A stretch of 35,619 nucleotides of DNA from Flavobacteriales bacterium BRH_c54 (GTDB lineage: Bacteria > Bacteroidota > Bacteroidia > Flavobacteriales_E > Vicingaceae): the NCBI GenBank assembly GCA_000961845.1, contig LADZ01000003.1, forward strand, positions 1 to 35,619. Reading direction: 5' to 3'. A model generated the notes under the pieces. That model saw only the letters and a list, made by a program, of their open reading frames with translations, had not been told where the DNA came from and did no database searches. A program made the translations under genes and the position numbers. Position 1 is the stretch's first letter. Each line of letters starts with the position of its first letter. This document shows, in pieces, positions 17,707 to 26,930 of this stretch.

Positions 17707-18396
17707 ATGTTTAAAACCAAAAGAGATATTGTTTTTACCATTTTAGCGGGTATTTTTATTACCAATGCTGTTGTGGCAGAACTTATTGGTGGAAAAATAA
17801 TTCAATTAGGCCCCTTTATTATGAGTATAGGTATTATTCCTTGGCCAGTGGTTTTTCTTACTACTGATTTAATCAATGAATATTATGGAAAAAATGGTGT
17901 TAAAAAACTGACTTTCATTACTGCTTCGCTTATTGCTTATGCTTTTATTGTATTATTTTTCTCTATGAACATTCCCGCTGCTAAAGGTGTTTCTGCTGTT
18001 ACTGATGAACAATTTCAAGCAGTTTTTGGGCAAAGCATGTGGATTATCTTTGCCAGCATTGTTGCTTTTTTAGTTTCGCAATTTGTGGATGTGTTCATTT
18101 TTTGGTTATTGAGAAATAAAACTGGTGGGAAAATGATTTGGTTGAGAAGTACAGGTTCTACTGTGATTTCTCAATTAATAGATACCTTTATTGTATTAGG
18201 CATTGCTTTTTGGCTAACCGGAAAAATGAGTACAAGTGAATATGTGAATGCAGCACTTACAGGTTACACCTTTAAATTAATTATTGCCATAATTTTAACT
18301 CCCCTCATTTATTTAGGACGTTACTTGGTAAACAATTATTTAGGTAAAGAGCTTTCCGAACAACTGATAGAACAAGCTGCCGAAAATTCATTGTAA
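17707..18396 (+). CDS. Queuosine precursor transporter (YhhQ/DUF165 family)
   Basis: 229 residues from the ATG at 17707; an in-frame TTG at 17698 lies inside the promoter's -7 box and is rejected. About six membrane helices. Family features are LTTDLINEYYGKNGVKKL after the second helix (the conserved 'D-x-x-N-E-x-Y/F-G' block), SQFVDVFIFWLLRNKTGGK and the later LRSTGSTVISQLIDTFIV. The family imports queuosine precursors (preQ0 or preQ1) for tRNA queuosine modification. No other queuosine genes are in the window, consistent with salvage, but that cannot be concluded from this segment. Confidence 0.93.
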   Translation: MFKTKRDIVFTILAGIFITNAVVAELIGGKIIQLGPFIMSIGIIPWPVVFLTTDLINEYYGKNGVKKLTFITASLIAYAFIVLFFSMNIPAAKGVSAVTDEQFQAVFGQSMWIIFASIVAFLVSQFVDVFIFWLLRNKTGGKMIWLRSTGSTVISQLIDTFIVLGIAFWLTGKMSTSEYVNAALTGYTFKLIIAIILTPLIYLGRYLVNNYLGKELSEQLIEQAAENSL

Positions 18397-18448
18397 GAGT
18401 AAAGTTTTTTTTATAAATCAAAAGACACTCAAGATTCAAACTTCTCCA

Positions 18449-19102
18449 CTACGGAGCTATCCTAGAAATTTCCCAATCGTTAGTTTCAGTGCGGGTATAA
18501 ACTAATCTATCGTGCAGACGATTAGGTCTGCCTTGCCAAAATTCTATTTTAAAAGGTTGTACAATATAACCTCCCCAATATTTTGGTCTTGGAATGTCTT
18601 GATTTTCAAACTTTTTAGTAAGTTCTGCTACTTTTTCTTCTAACACTTGTCGTGAAGTAAGCTCAGTACTTTGAGCTGAAGCCCATGCACCTATTTGACT
18701 TTCTCTTGGTCGGCTATTAAAATAAGTATCTGACATTTCTTCACTTACTTTAAACACTTTTCCTTGAATTCTTATTTGTCTTTCTAGCTCTACCCAATAA
18801 AAATTCAAGGCTACTTTGTTGTTTTCAGCTATATCTCCTGCCTTTTGACTTCCATAATTAGTATAAAAAACGAAACCATTTTCAGAGATATCTCTTAAAT
18901 ACACTAATCTTAATGAAGGTTGCATGTCTTTTCCAACTGTAGCAATAGACATGGCATAAGGATCTACCACTTGTGCACTTACCGCTTCTTCAAACCAAAT
19001 TTGATATTGTTTTAATGGATTAGTATCAACACTATCTTCATTTAATGGTTTTCCTGCAAAATCTCTCCTAATAGAGTTAACGAAATTCTTTAATTCTTCC
19101 AT
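18449..19102 (-). CDS. pdxH: Pyridoxamine 5'-phosphate oxidase
   Basis: 217 residues, normal length. Family features in order are 'NPLKQYQIWFEEAV', AMSIATVGKDMQPSLRLVYLRD, FYTNYGSQKAGDIAENN, the strong PNPOx signature 'YFNSRPRESQIGAWASAQST', and a C-terminal FWQGRPNRLHDRLVY with the PLP-binding Arg/His residues. It oxidises pyridoxamine or pyridoxine 5'-phosphate to PLP with FMN, in the cytoplasm. It diverges from yqgE across a 103-base gap. Confidence 0.96.
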   Translation of the reverse strand: MEELKNFVNSIRRDFAGKPLNEDSVDTNPLKQYQIWFEEAVSAQVVDPYAMSIATVGKDMQPSLRLVYLRDISENGFVFYTNYGSQKAGDIAENNKVALNFYWVELERQIRIQGKVFKVSEEMSDTYFNSRPRESQIGAWASAQSTELTSRQVLEEKVAELTKKFENQDIPRPKYWGGYIVQPFKIEFWQGRPNRLHDRLVYTRTETNDWEISRIAP

Positions 19103-19205
19103 AAATAACTACACCTTTATAAAGTGTTAAAACAAAATTAATCAATAAAATATAGGTTAGTACTAATTTTTTTCTTTAATTTAACCTCGCAAAATTATTA
19201 GAACC

Positions 19206-19793
19206 ATGATTTTAAACCCGTTAGATTATAAAATTGCAGATTTGAATAAAATTGAGCCTGAAAAGGGACGTTTACTCATTGCCGAACCATTTATGGCTGA
19301 CTCTTATTTTAAGCGTTCGGTAGTGCTTTTAGCTGCTTATTCAGACAATGATGTGGTGGGTTTTATTCTTAATAAACCTTTGCATACTACTCTTGATAAA
19401 GTTTTACCTTCAGAAATTAATAACGATAAATTTTCTGTTTATTTAGGAGGTCCGGTAGAAACCTCTTCACTGCATTTTATTCATACGTTGGGTACAGCTT
19501 TAGAAGAAAGTAAACATATTTCCGGAAATTTATTTTGGGGAGGTAATTTTGAACAACTTAAAAAAATGATTAACAACAATGAAGTTGCTCCTACAGAAAT
19601 TATGTTTTTTACAGGATATTCAGGATGGTCTAAAGAGCAACTAACTAACGAAATAAATGAAGATTCTTGGCTGATTTCTAATATCAATACCAAAATCTTT
19701 AATAAGAAAAATCTTTGGAAAGAAGTACTAAAGAAAAAAGGTGGTAAACACGCTATGTTCACTCAGTTTCCTGAAAATCCAAGCTTAAATTAA
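19206..19793 (+). CDS. YqgE/AlgH-family protein (DUF179)
   Basis: 195 residues. Typical of DUF179: 'KGRLLIAEPFMADSYFKRSV' near the N-terminus, GFILNKPLHTTL, YLGGPVETSSLHFIHT, and FTGYSGWSKEQLTNEI. Proteins of this family are cytoplasmic; AlgH of Pseudomonas is linked to transcriptional control of alginate genes, but the biochemical role is unsettled. The next gene starts 11 bases after its stop, so they are probably cotranscribed. Confidence 0.93.
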   Translation: MILNPLDYKIADLNKIEPEKGRLLIAEPFMADSYFKRSVVLLAAYSDNDVVGFILNKPLHTTLDKVLPSEINNDKFSVYLGGPVETSSLHFIHTLGTALEESKHISGNLFWGGNFEQLKKMINNNEVAPTEIMFFTGYSGWSKEQLTNEINEDSWLISNINTKIFNKKNLWKEVLKKKGGKHAMFTQFPENPSLN

Positions 19794-19804
19794 TTTTCTA
19801 AAAA

Positions 19805-20599
19805 ATGAAGAACATTTTCTTCATAATTCTTTCTCTTTCTTTTTCTGTTACTGCTTTTGCACAAACCGATGATGATTACGTGAATGAAGATAAAACAACT
19901 ACTCCAAAACAAAAACGTAGTATAGATAGTGATGCAACAATCATATATGGCATTAGCAATCCCGATTATACCAATCATTTTTTAACCCCCACTTCGTTAA
20001 CTTTAAAAAAAGGTGAAATCAGATTGGCTTCATCAGACATTATTTTTGCAAAAGCAAGTTATGGTCTAACAAACTCTACCACCATATCTGCTAACTCAGC
20101 ACTTTTTGGAATGTTTATTCCTTCCATTAAACAAAGTCTTGCTGTAAATAATGAAATGACTATAGCAGCAAGTCTTTCAGGTGGACAATTATTAGCTATA
20201 AATGAAGATTCTGTTATTGCTTTTGGTGGTGGTAGTATTATGGGAACACTAGGCAATATTCAAAATAATTTTACTGTTGGAGCAGCTTTTTATTATGCCA
20301 AAGGAACTTTCAGTTTTGCTAATAATAAAGACGAGTTACCTTTCTTCCACTTCTTTATTGGCGGACACAGACAAATTGGCCAACGGGTATTTATTAGTTT
20401 TGATGTAATGTATTTTCCTACTTATCAGGTTTATACCGGAAGTGCAGGAATAAAAATTACCATTGGAGAAAACATGTCTCTTGGTTTTGGTGTTATGCCT
20501 ATTGCTTGGAATGATGTCAGTACCAACAACGGTATAGAATTTCAACCTATTTTAATTCCTTTACTTTCTTTTAAAATATTACTGAATAAAGGTGGTTGA
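19805..20599 (+). CDS. Secreted, probable beta-barrel protein of unknown function
   Basis: I do not recognise a family. 264 residues with a signal peptide (1-19, ending AFAQ) and a polar, lysine-rich linker (about 20-40). The rest is a long run of alternating beta-type segments rich in Gly and aromatic residues (ASYGLTNSTTISANSALFG, NNFTVGAAFYYAKGTFSF, FHFFIGGHRQIGQRVFISFDVMYFP, GSAGIKITIGENMSLGFGVMPI), as in outer-membrane barrels. It follows yqgE by 11 bases and converges on the symporter gene. Confidence 0.75.
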   Translation: MKNIFFIILSLSFSVTAFAQTDDDYVNEDKTTTPKQKRSIDSDATIIYGISNPDYTNHFLTPTSLTLKKGEIRLASSDIIFAKASYGLTNSTTISANSALFGMFIPSIKQSLAVNNEMTIAASLSGGQLLAINEDSVIAFGGGSIMGTLGNIQNNFTVGAAFYYAKGTFSFANNKDELPFFHFFIGGHRQIGQRVFISFDVMYFPTYQVYTGSAGIKITIGENMSLGFGVMPIAWNDVSTNNGIEFQPILIPLLSFKILLNKGG

Positions 20600-20634
20600 T
20601 TATTACTCATTAATTAAAGTGGTAAACGAATCTT

Positions 20635-22071
20635 TTATGCTTTTCTCTGAATAATCAACAATCCTAAAAAAGTTAACAATCCGTTTACGAGCAAAATCTC
20701 AAAACCAAATTTGTAACCCCACAAAAATCGTTCAGAATTTAAATGAATGACATAACTCACTATTGGAGAAAGAATACAAACTATAGGCACTAATTTATCT
20801 TTCACCTGTGTTTTAAAAAACAATCCAAAAGCATATAATCCCAATAATGGTCCGTAGGTATAACCCGCTGCTGTAAATAAAGCACTAATTACACTCTCCT
20901 CATTAATAGCGTTGAAAATAAGAATTACAAGAAATAGCAAAAATGATATTAATACGTGTACTTTTTTTCTAATGCTATCGCCATTTACTTTGTTTTTTAT
21001 ATCTAAAAAATCTACACAAACCGAAGTAGTTAAAGAGGTTAATGCAGAGTCAGCACTGGAATATGCTGCGGCAATTAATCCTAAAATAAAAAAGATGCCT
21101 GCAACAACAGGTAAATGGTTGGTAGCTATTAATGGAAAAAGATGGTCTGTTCTTTCAGGTATTTCAATTTGATTGGCTGCTGCATAAATAAACAATAATG
21201 CTCCCAATGCTAAAAATAACAGGTTAACAAAGATTAATACAACACTGAATGAAAACATATTTTTTTGAGCTTCCTTAATGTTTTTACAACTCAAGTTTTT
21301 TTGCATCATGTCTTGGTCTAAGCCTGTCATAACAATAGTAATAAAGATTCCGCTAACAAATTGTTTTACAAAATGTTTTTTATCGGTAAAATCATCAAAA
21401 AAGAAGATTTGTCCATAATCACTGTTGCTTATTTCATCTATCATAGAAGAAAAAGTAAGGTTTAGTTCAGAACTAATAGTATAAACGGCAATACCGACAG
21501 AAACCAGCATAAATAAGGTTTGTAAAGAGTCTGTCCAAACAATGGTTTTAATACCTCCTTTATTAGTGTAAAGCCAAATAAAAATAATAGACAACGCTAC
21601 AGTTACAAAGAAAGGAACATTCCAAGTATCAAAAACTAAATATTGTAATACAGAAGCTACTAAAAATAACCTAAAAGAAGCTCCTATAACTCTCGATAGT
21701 AAAAAGAAAGAAGCTCCTGTTTTGTAAGCATAATACCCAAATCGGGTTTCTAAATAAGAATAAATAGAAGTTAAATTAAGTCGGTAATACAATGGCATCA
21801 GCACGGTAGCAATAACTATGTAACCGAAAAAATAGCCCATTACTACTTGCATGTAGGAAAAAGCACTATCGCCCACCCAACCGGGAATTGAAATAAAAGT
21901 TACTCCAGAAAGTGAAGCTCCAATCATACCGAAAGCTACCAAGTACCAAGGCGATTGTTTGGAACCTATAAAAAAAGCATCGTTATTGGCTCCTTTAGAA
22001 GTTACTCTTGCAATAATCATTAGCAACAAGAAATAACCTAAAACAAAGCCTATAACTAAAAATGGATTCAT
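20635..22071 (-). CDS. Sodium:solute symporter family protein
   Basis: 478 residues with about 13 hydrophobic helices. Family features: 'MIGASLSGVTFISIPGWVGD' early on, the SSS-type RVIGASFRLFLVASVLQYLVF, GGIKTIVWTDSLQTLFM, VMTGLDQDMMQKNLSCKN, and AAAYSSADSALTSLTTSVCVDF, which carries the paired Ser/Thr sodium site of the LeuT-like fold. It probably couples sodium entry to uptake of a sugar, amino acid or other small solute; substrate not inferable. It starts 22 bases after the CNT transporter stop and is probably in the same operon. Confidence 0.92.
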   Translation of the reverse strand: MNPFLVIGFVLGYFLLLMIIARVTSKGANNDAFFIGSKQSPWYLVAFGMIGASLSGVTFISIPGWVGDSAFSYMQVVMGYFFGYIVIATVLMPLYYRLNLTSIYSYLETRFGYYAYKTGASFFLLSRVIGASFRLFLVASVLQYLVFDTWNVPFFVTVALSIIFIWLYTNKGGIKTIVWTDSLQTLFMLVSVGIAVYTISSELNLTFSSMIDEISNSDYGQIFFFDDFTDKKHFVKQFVSGIFITIVMTGLDQDMMQKNLSCKNIKEAQKNMFSFSVVLIFVNLLFLALGALLFIYAAANQIEIPERTDHLFPLIATNHLPVVAGIFFILGLIAAAYSSADSALTSLTTSVCVDFLDIKNKVNGDSIRKKVHVLISFLLFLVILIFNAINEESVISALFTAAGYTYGPLLGLYAFGLFFKTQVKDKLVPIVCILSPIVSYVIHLNSERFLWGYKFGFEILLVNGLLTFLGLLIIQRKA

Positions 22072-22093
22072 AATTTTCTATTTTGCTAATAGT

Positions 22094-23395
22094 TTAGATA
22101 AGTATCCCAACTAAAACCGCTGTAAACAAAGAGGCAAGAGTTCCTCCTATAAGTGCTTTAAAGCCAAACTTTGCCAAAGTAGCTTTCTTTTGTGGTGCAA
22201 GTGCTCCAATTCCACCTATTTGAATACCTATAGAAGCGATATTAGCAAACCCACATAATATGTAGGTAGCCATTACAATAGATTTCTCTTCTACAAATTT
22301 TCCTTGCATTTTTAATTCCCCCAAGGAAACGTAAGCTACAAATTCATTTAAAATCGTTTTTTCTCCCAACAACTGACCAACCAATACCATATCTTCTTTA
22401 CAAACTCCCATTAACCATGTAAGTGGAGCAAAAAGATAACCCAAAATAAGTTGAAAACTTAATCCATCATAAGCGGTATTTGCAGCAATAATAGGATTTA
22501 AGCTTGTCCAATCTCCAATTTTAAATAAGATGTAGTTTCCTGTTGCCAAAAGAGCAATAAAAACCAATAACATTCCGGCAACATTAACTGCCAACCTTAT
22601 ACCATCGGTTGTTCCATTAGCAATAGCTTCTAAAGCATTTGCTCCAATTTTTTCTTTAGGCAGGCTTAAATCTTCATTTACTTTTTCTGTTTGAGGTACC
22701 AACATTTTTGCTGCCACCACTGCTGCGGGTGCCGACATTACCGATGCTGCTAATAAATGTTTAGCAAAATATACTTGCTGTACAGGATCTGAACCTCCTA
22801 AAAAACCTATATATGCAGCCAAAACGCCACCTGCAATAGTTGCCATTCCCCCACTCATTAAACACATTAGCTCAGAATCTGTCATTTTGTTAAGGTAGGG
22901 CTTTACCAATAATGGAGATTCTGTTTGTCCTAAAAAAATGTTTCCTGCTGCTGCCAAACTCTCTGCTCCGGAAAGCTTCATCACTTTTTTCATTACCCAA
23001 GCAAATGCATATACTACTTTCTGAAGAATTCCCCAATAATAAAAAAGGCTAGTTAATGCCGAAAAGAATATTACAGTTGGCAAGACCATCACTACAAAAT
23101 TAATAAGTGCTGATTCTATAATTCCAGACTCAAAATTCTTGAATAAGAACATGGTTCCTTCTTGCGTAAAGCCTATAATTTTTGTAAAAATTTTACTGAC
23201 TATTTCAAACCCGTAAGCAACAAAATCTACTTTTAAAACCAAAATGGCAAAAACCAACTGAATTAATAATCCTTTCCCTACTAATTTCCAATTTATGGCT
23301 TTTCTATTACTGCTAAATAACCACGCAATAGCTAACAACACTACCATCCCGATAATTCCTCTGTAAATTGATGTAAAGGTGATGGTTGTGAGCAT
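22094..23395 (-). CDS. CNT-family nucleoside transporter (NupC-like)
   Basis: 433 residues. It has a multi-helix scaffold and the concentrative nucleoside transporter signatures: GNIFLGQTESPLLVKPYL, the sequence MSGGMATIAGGVLAAYIGF, NGTTDGIRLAVNVAGMLLVFIAL and ILCGFANIASIGIQIGGIGALAP. It should import nucleosides with sodium or protons; the selectivity is not resolvable. It lies between the bifunctional-nuclease-family gene (24 bases upstream) and the symporter gene (22 bases downstream), all on the minus strand. Confidence 0.93.
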   Translation of the reverse strand: MLTTITFTSIYRGIIGMVVLLAIAWLFSSNRKAINWKLVGKGLLIQLVFAILVLKVDFVAYGFEIVSKIFTKIIGFTQEGTMFLFKNFESGIIESALINFVVMVLPTVIFFSALTSLFYYWGILQKVVYAFAWVMKKVMKLSGAESLAAAGNIFLGQTESPLLVKPYLNKMTDSELMCLMSGGMATIAGGVLAAYIGFLGGSDPVQQVYFAKHLLAASVMSAPAAVVAAKMLVPQTEKVNEDLSLPKEKIGANALEAIANGTTDGIRLAVNVAGMLLVFIALLATGNYILFKIGDWTSLNPIIAANTAYDGLSFQLILGYLFAPLTWLMGVCKEDMVLVGQLLGEKTILNEFVAYVSLGELKMQGKFVEEKSIVMATYILCGFANIASIGIQIGGIGALAPQKKATLAKFGFKALIGGTLASLFTAVLVGILI

Positions 23396-23419
23396 AATTT
23401 GATTTAAAACAAAAAAATA

Positions 23420-24046
23420 TTAGTTAGCATTCCTTCTATCTATTTCAGCTTTTATCTTCGAAGCTTCTTCATAGTTTTCGTGTTCAATAGCATTTTGCAG
23501 TACTTTATTCAACTCTGTAATTGACATTTTTGAATAATCGAGAGGTTTACTTGGATCTATATCTTCTAATTCCTTTTCTAAATCATCAAATTCATCACTA
23601 TCATCATCATCAATATCTTTATCTTTTTGAGATTCATCTAAAATAATTCCTGCACTGGAAAGAATAAACTCATAAGTAGAAATGGGACATTTAAATCTAA
23701 CTGCTAAAGCAATAGCATCTGAGGTTCTGGTATCTATTTCTATGGTTTCTGCACCTTGTTGAATAATTAATTTAGCATAAAAAATACCTTCTACTAAATT
23801 ATATATAATTACTTCTAACAGGTTAATATCAAAAGCATCTGCAAGGTTTTTAAACAAATCGTGTGTAAGTGGGCGACTAGGAGTCATAGATTCTAACTCA
23901 ATAGCAATAGCCTGAGCTTCAAATCCTCCAATAATAATTGGCAATCTTCTTTTGTTGCCAACTGTTTCTCCCAACACTAGTGCGTATGCTCCTGTTTGAG
24001 TTTGACTGTATGAAAGTCCAATAATTTCTAGTTCAATCTTATCCAT
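23420..24046 (-). CDS. Bifunctional nuclease-family protein (DUF151) with C-terminal UVR motif
   Basis: 208 residues. Residues 1-about 135 form the DUF151 domain (SQTQTGAYALVLGETVGNKRRLPIIIGGFEAQAIA, then IEIDTRTSDAIALAVRFKCPI). An acidic linker follows (about 138-165, many Asp/Glu), then a UVR-type motif (about 175-205, 'LNKVLQNAIEHENYEEAS') like that in UvrB/UvrC and McsA. DUF151 proteins have been described as bifunctional DNase/RNase in plants and some bacteria; the role in Bacteroidota is unclear. First gene of a three-gene run (this, CNT, SSS) after the etfA terminator. Confidence 0.9.
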   Translation of the reverse strand: MDKIELEIIGLSYSQTQTGAYALVLGETVGNKRRLPIIIGGFEAQAIAIELESMTPSRPLTHDLFKNLADAFDINLLEVIIYNLVEGIFYAKLIIQQGAETIEIDTRTSDAIALAVRFKCPISTYEFILSSAGIILDESQKDKDIDDDDSDEFDDLEKELEDIDPSKPLDYSKMSITELNKVLQNAIEHENYEEASKIKAEIDRRNAN

Positions 24047-24053
24047 CTGGTAA

Positions 24054-24090
24054 AATAAAAAAAGAGGATAATATAAAAAACTATCCTCTT
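24054..24090 (-). terminator. Terminator after etfA
   Basis: Perfect 9-bp inverted repeat AAGAGGATA (24062-24070) / TATCCTCTT (24082-24090). On the minus strand it is followed by a long T-rich tract (complement of 24054-24063). It separates etfBA from the downstream nuclease-family gene. Confidence 0.75.
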
Positions 24091-24105
24091 GTTAAAGTTC
24101 ACAAA
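24076..24105 (-). promoter_or_regulatory. Candidate promoter overlapping the etfA terminator
   Basis: Minus strand: TTTG (24105-24102), 18 bases, then TAGTTTTT (24083-24076), one base off TAnnTTTG. It would drive the DUF151 gene at 24046. It shares bases with the terminator stem and loop, so either call could be coincidental. Confidence 0.35.
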
Positions 24106-25053
24106 TTAGCCTTTAAGTTTTTTAACTGCTGCTATCATTTTAGGTACTACTTCAAAAGCATCTCCAACAATACCGTAATCCGCTGCCTTAAAGAAAGGAG
24201 CTTCCGGATCAGTATTAATAACTACTATAGTTTTACTTCCGTTTACTCCTGCTAAATGTTGTATAGCTCCTGAAATACCAACAGCTATATATAAATTTGG
24301 TCTGATAGCAATTCCTGTTTGTCCAACATGTTCATGGTGAGGTCTCCAACCGATATCAGCCACAGGTCTAGAACAAGCTGTAGCAGCTCCTAGTTCTTGA
24401 GCTAATTCTTCAATCATTCCCCAATTTTCAGGACCTTTTAGTCCTCTACCTGCTGAAACTACAATATCTGCTTCCGTTAGTGATAGTTCTGTCGAAGCTT
24501 TTTTCACTTCTTTTACTGTTAATCTCGTTGTTGGTATTTCACAAGAAAAATTTTCTACTGCAACACTTCCTTCACCTATTTGTTTATCTACTGCATTTGG
24601 TAATACAGAAATGATTTTTATTGCTGTTTTTATTTCTACATCTGCAAAAGCTTTTCCTGAAAAAACTGCTTTTCTTACTGTATTCCCTTCAGGAAGTGCT
24701 ACTGCACCTGTAACTAATCCTGCATCTAATTTTGCTACCAACATTGGAGCGGTTGCTTTCCCTGAATAATCATGAGGAAATATAATTGTTGTTGCATTTT
24801 CTTTAGTTACAGCTTGAGCAATAATTGCTGCATTTCTTTGTGGATCAAAATTATTTAATGCGGCATCATTTACATGTAATACTTTAGTAACACCATAAGC
24901 TCCCAACTTATCAATATCACTAGCTTCTCCAATAACAATTGCGGTAGCTGATTTACCTTCTTTTTTGGCTAATAAAGCACCGTAATTAGCTGCTTCAAAA
25001 GCATTTTTTGTAAGTGTTCCGTCCGCGGAATCTGTATATATTAAAACTGACAT
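24106..25053 (-). CDS. etfA: Electron transfer flavoprotein, alpha subunit
   Basis: 315 residues. The C-terminal FAD domain shows SAGRGLK (200-206), CSRPVADIGW, HVGQTG (242-247) and ISGAIQHLAGV (260-270), then INTDPEAPFFKAADYGIVGD. With EtfB it carries electrons from acyl-CoA and other flavin dehydrogenases to the membrane quinone pool. It starts 26 bases after the etfB stop, giving the usual etfB-etfA order, and ends at a terminator. Confidence 0.97.
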   Translation of the reverse strand: MSVLIYTDSADGTLTKNAFEAANYGALLAKKEGKSATAIVIGEASDIDKLGAYGVTKVLHVNDAALNNFDPQRNAAIIAQAVTKENATTIIFPHDYSGKATAPMLVAKLDAGLVTGAVALPEGNTVRKAVFSGKAFADVEIKTAIKIISVLPNAVDKQIGEGSVAVENFSCEIPTTRLTVKEVKKASTELSLTEADIVVSAGRGLKGPENWGMIEELAQELGAATACSRPVADIGWRPHHEHVGQTGIAIRPNLYIAVGISGAIQHLAGVNGSKTIVVINTDPEAPFFKAADYGIVGDAFEVVPKMIAAVKKLKG

Positions 25054-25079
25054 ATCTTTATTAAGGTTTAAATAATTTA

Positions 25080-25820
25080 TTAAATAGCTTTAGCTTCGTT
25101 GTGTAATAAGTCTATTAATTGTTCAACATTATCTGCATCAACATACTTACAGCCTGTTTTAGCCGGTGGCAACGAGAAACTTTTTATTTCTGTAGCATTA
25201 TCAGCAGCAATAGCAGCAACCACATTTAAAGGCTTTGTTCTGGCAGCCATAATTCCTCTCATATTTGGAATACGAGCCTCTGCCATCCCCTTAGCTGCAC
25301 TTAACACAAATGGTGTAGATGTTTCTATCACTTCTACTCCACCTTCAATTTCTCTTTCTATTGTAGCTGTTGTTCCATTCATATCTAATTTACTAGCTAA
25401 TGAAACATAAGGCATATCTAAAATTGCAGCAACCATTCCTCCCACTTGAGAACCATTATAGTCTATCGTTTCTTTTCCTAGCAATACCATATCCGGATTA
25501 TTTTCTTTTACATAATTGGCTATTTGTTTCGCAACAAAAAGCGCATCTTGCGTTGGAGTGTCAATTCTCACGGCATCATCAGCACCTATAGCTAACGCTT
25601 TTCTAATAATAGCATCATTTGACGTGTCGCCAACATTTAATACAGTAACACTACCTCCGTTTGCTTCTTTCAACTCTAACGCTCTCACTAAAGCATACCA
25701 TTCATCATAAGGATTAACAATAAATTGTACTCCATTCTCATCAAACTTTGAATTACCATCCGTAAAAGCAATTTTTGATGTGGTATCCGGAGCCTTACTA
25801 ATACACACAATTATTTTCAT
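25080..25820 (-). CDS. etfB: Electron transfer flavoprotein, beta subunit
   Basis: 246 residues. Family features are CISKAPDTTSKIAF at the start, FIVNPYDEWYALVRALELKE, IRKALAIGADDAVRID, and VLLGKETIDYNGSQVGGMVAAILDMPYVS, the AMP-site region. It pairs with EtfA. The 166-base upstream region holds a candidate promoter (25872-25902). Confidence 0.97.
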   Translation of the reverse strand: MKIIVCISKAPDTTSKIAFTDGNSKFDENGVQFIVNPYDEWYALVRALELKEANGGSVTVLNVGDTSNDAIIRKALAIGADDAVRIDTPTQDALFVAKQIANYVKENNPDMVLLGKETIDYNGSQVGGMVAAILDMPYVSLASKLDMNGTTATIEREIEGGVEVIETSTPFVLSAAKGMAEARIPNMRGIMAARTKPLNVVAAIAADNATEIKSFSLPPAKTGCKYVDADNVEQLIDLLHNEAKAI

Positions 25821-25871
25821 TATCTATTCTTTAAAAAATTTATATATTAATTATTTCTAAAATTCAAGTCA

Positions 25872-25902
25872 CGAAAGTAAGCATTATCAATTTAAAATAA
25901 AA
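25872..25902 (-). promoter_or_regulatory. Candidate promoter of etfBA
   Basis: Minus strand TACTTTCG (25879-25872) with TTTT (25902-25899) 19 bases upstream. The same -7 variant occurs in the stronger promoter at 3243-3273. Leader would be about 45 bases. Confidence 0.4.
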
Positions 25903-25986
25903 TGACTTTTAAACACAAAAAATAAGATTTTATTAAAAACTTATTAATGAATACATTTTTAAAATTAAGAAATAAAATCGTTTTAA

Positions 25987-26856
25987 TTACGATAATACTG
26001 CTTTAACAATTCTATTCTTACCATTAATGTCTTTACTAATTTCTACCTTTTTTAAACCTCTTTTATTAAAAAGTAAAGCGACTTCATCCCCAAATTGCTC
26101 ATTTATTTCCACGTATAAACTTCCATTTTTAGCAAGATGTTTAACAGCAATATCTGCAATTTTCTCATAAAAAAGCAACGGATTTTCATCAGAAACAAAT
26201 AACGCTAAATGAGGTTCATAATCAAGCACATTAAGGTGCATTTGTGCTTGTTCTTTATTGGTAATGTAAGGAGGATTACTCACCATTACATCATATTTTA
26301 CATTTACATCCGGATTAGATAACGCATCTATTTTATGTATTTCAATTTCTAACTGTAAGTTCTTCGCATTTTTATCAATAACTTTTAAAGCTTCATCAGA
26401 TATATCCCAGGCAGTTACCGTTGTATTTTTAAAATGATGTTTTAAGCTCAATGCAATACAACCACTTCCACTCCCGATGTCTAATATATTATTAAGAGGA
26501 TGATTATCATAATCATTTATTATTAATTGAACCAATTCTTCTGTTTCGGGTCGAGGAATAAGCACATGCTCATTAACAAAAAAAGATAATCCAAAAAATT
26601 CCCACTCGCCAATAATATAAGCTAAAGGTTTGTATTTTTTTAATGCCTTAACTGCGTAAATCACCAACAATAAATCCGATTCGGAAAGCTTTTTATCTTT
26701 ATTAAGAATAATAGCCGTTTTAGTTACTCCAAAATAATGCTGAAAAAGGATATAAAGCATACTTTCCAATTCACTTTTATCGTAAAAAGAAGCTAATTCA
26801 CTTTTAAAATAATCCACCGCACTACCTAATTCATTGGAGGAAATCTTCATTGTCAT
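25987..26856 (-). CDS. prmC: Peptide chain release factor N5-glutamine methyltransferase
   Basis: 289 residues (ATG codons at 26856 and 26850 are both possible starts). The order is an N-terminal helical domain, 'LIPRPETEELV' (99-109), the SAM-binding loop ILDIGSGSGCIAL (124-136), and NPPY (194-197), the Gln-binding motif, followed by DYEPHLALF. It methylates the Gln of the GGQ motif in RF1/RF2, improving termination. It is divergent from the TPR gene across a 74-base gap. Confidence 0.96.
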   Translation of the reverse strand: MTMKISSNELGSAVDYFKSELASFYDKSELESMLYILFQHYFGVTKTAIILNKDKKLSESDLLLVIYAVKALKKYKPLAYIIGEWEFFGLSFFVNEHVLIPRPETEELVQLIINDYDNHPLNNILDIGSGSGCIALSLKHHFKNTTVTAWDISDEALKVIDKNAKNLQLEIEIHKIDALSNPDVNVKYDVMVSNPPYITNKEQAQMHLNVLDYEPHLALFVSDENPLLFYEKIADIAVKHLAKNGSLYVEINEQFGDEVALLFNKRGLKKVEISKDINGKNRIVKAVLS

Positions 26857-26862
26857 TATTTT

Positions 26863-26894
26863 TTTGTAAAATTGGCATAAAAATTATAATTTTA
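26863..26894 (+). promoter_or_regulatory. Candidate promoter of the TPR / PorE-like genes
   Basis: TTTG (26863-26866), 20 bases, then TAATTTTA (26887-26894), one mismatch to TAnnTTTG. The ATG at 26931 would have a leader of about 30 bases. Confidence 0.4.
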
Positions 26895-26930
26895 GCTACT
26901 TATTTTTTACAAAACATTAAAAAAATATCT

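Noticed and set aside
25865-25908. AAGTCA and TGACTT arms flanking the etfB candidate promoter.
   Set aside because: Six-base arms 32 bases apart are expected by chance in a region of this size.
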